Below, one piece after another: positions 14,144 through 14,201 of a stretch of DNA of 14,201 bases. The stretch spans positions 1-14,201 of the forward strand of contig JAUVPO010000020.1 of the NCBI GenBank assembly GCA_030598625.1. The letters run 5' to 3'. Numbering within the stretch: position 1 is the first letter of the stretch; each line of letters starts with the position of its first letter. This stretch comes from Deferribacteres bacterium. GTDB lineage: Bacteria > Nitrospirota > Thermodesulfovibrionia > UBA6902. Under the pieces are notes generated by a model, which saw nothing but the letters and a program-made list of their open reading frames with translations, made no database searches and had not been told where the DNA came from. The translations under genes were made by a program, and so were the position numbers.

Positions 14144-14201
14144 CATGTTTAATTTGTATTTATAATATTTCGATATTAAATATAGAGTATAGATAACACT
14201 T
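14144..14201. other. AT-rich tail after abiEii
   Basis: 58 bases of AT-rich sequence with no hairpin plus T-run. No gene is visible before the window ends. Confidence 0.5.

Noticed and set aside
1..14201. CRISPR arrays, tRNA or rRNA genes, insertion sequences
   Set aside because: No spaced direct repeats, cloverleaf, rRNA signature or transposase motif was seen on either strand.

Overview
The window looks like chromosomal DNA from a Gram-negative, probably anaerobic bacterium of the Nitrospirota or Desulfobacterota (old Deltaproteobacteria) type. This is inferred from the rplM-rpsI-argC-argJ gene order, the soluble NtrB/AtoS-like kinases paired with an HD-GYP regulator, a periplasmic LysM protein and a probable selenoprotein. 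The assignment is from memory of such genomes, not from a search.

Layout. Positions 1-2100 (+) carry a HIT-family nucleotide phosphorylase/hydrolase and rpoD, the primary sigma factor. Positions 2157-6877 (-) carry a convergent block. Read 5' to 3' on that strand it holds a small two-CxxC protein with an in-frame UGA (probable selenocysteine), ribosomal proteins L13 and S9, the arginine enzymes ArgC and ArgJ (TGATG overlap), and an exported LysM protein with its own promoter. Positions 7139-11554 (+) form a three-gene signalling operon: a GAF histidine kinase with all catalytic boxes, a second kinase whose ATPase domain has lost its key residues, and a response regulator with a complete HD-GYP c-di-GMP phosphodiesterase domain. 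Positions 11555-12432 are an accessory junction with a headless TPR gene remnant, a doubtful short ORF and a perfect hairpin. Positions 12433-14143 (+) hold a type IV AbiE toxin-antitoxin pair, with two inverted repeats upstream that could be its operator.

The main discovery is at 6692-6877 (-). Reading the UGA at 6814-6812 as selenocysteine joins two CxxC half-proteins into one 61-residue protein. A perfect 6-bp stem with a GGA loop lies 17 bases after the UGA, where a bacterial SECIS element belongs. Ordinary gene callers would miss it. Second-tier observations are a terminator-like perfect hairpin inside argJ, the active-kinase/pseudokinase tandem feeding an HD-GYP regulator, and the AbiE island beside a decayed gene.

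How the genes work together. rplM-rpsI-argCJ probably links ribosome supply with arginine synthesis on one transcript. The two kinases share a near-identical dimerisation/phosphoacceptor helix and probably converge on the HD-GYP regulator to lower c-di-GMP. AbiEi and AbiEii should act as antitoxin and nucleotidyltransferase toxin in phage defence or island maintenance.
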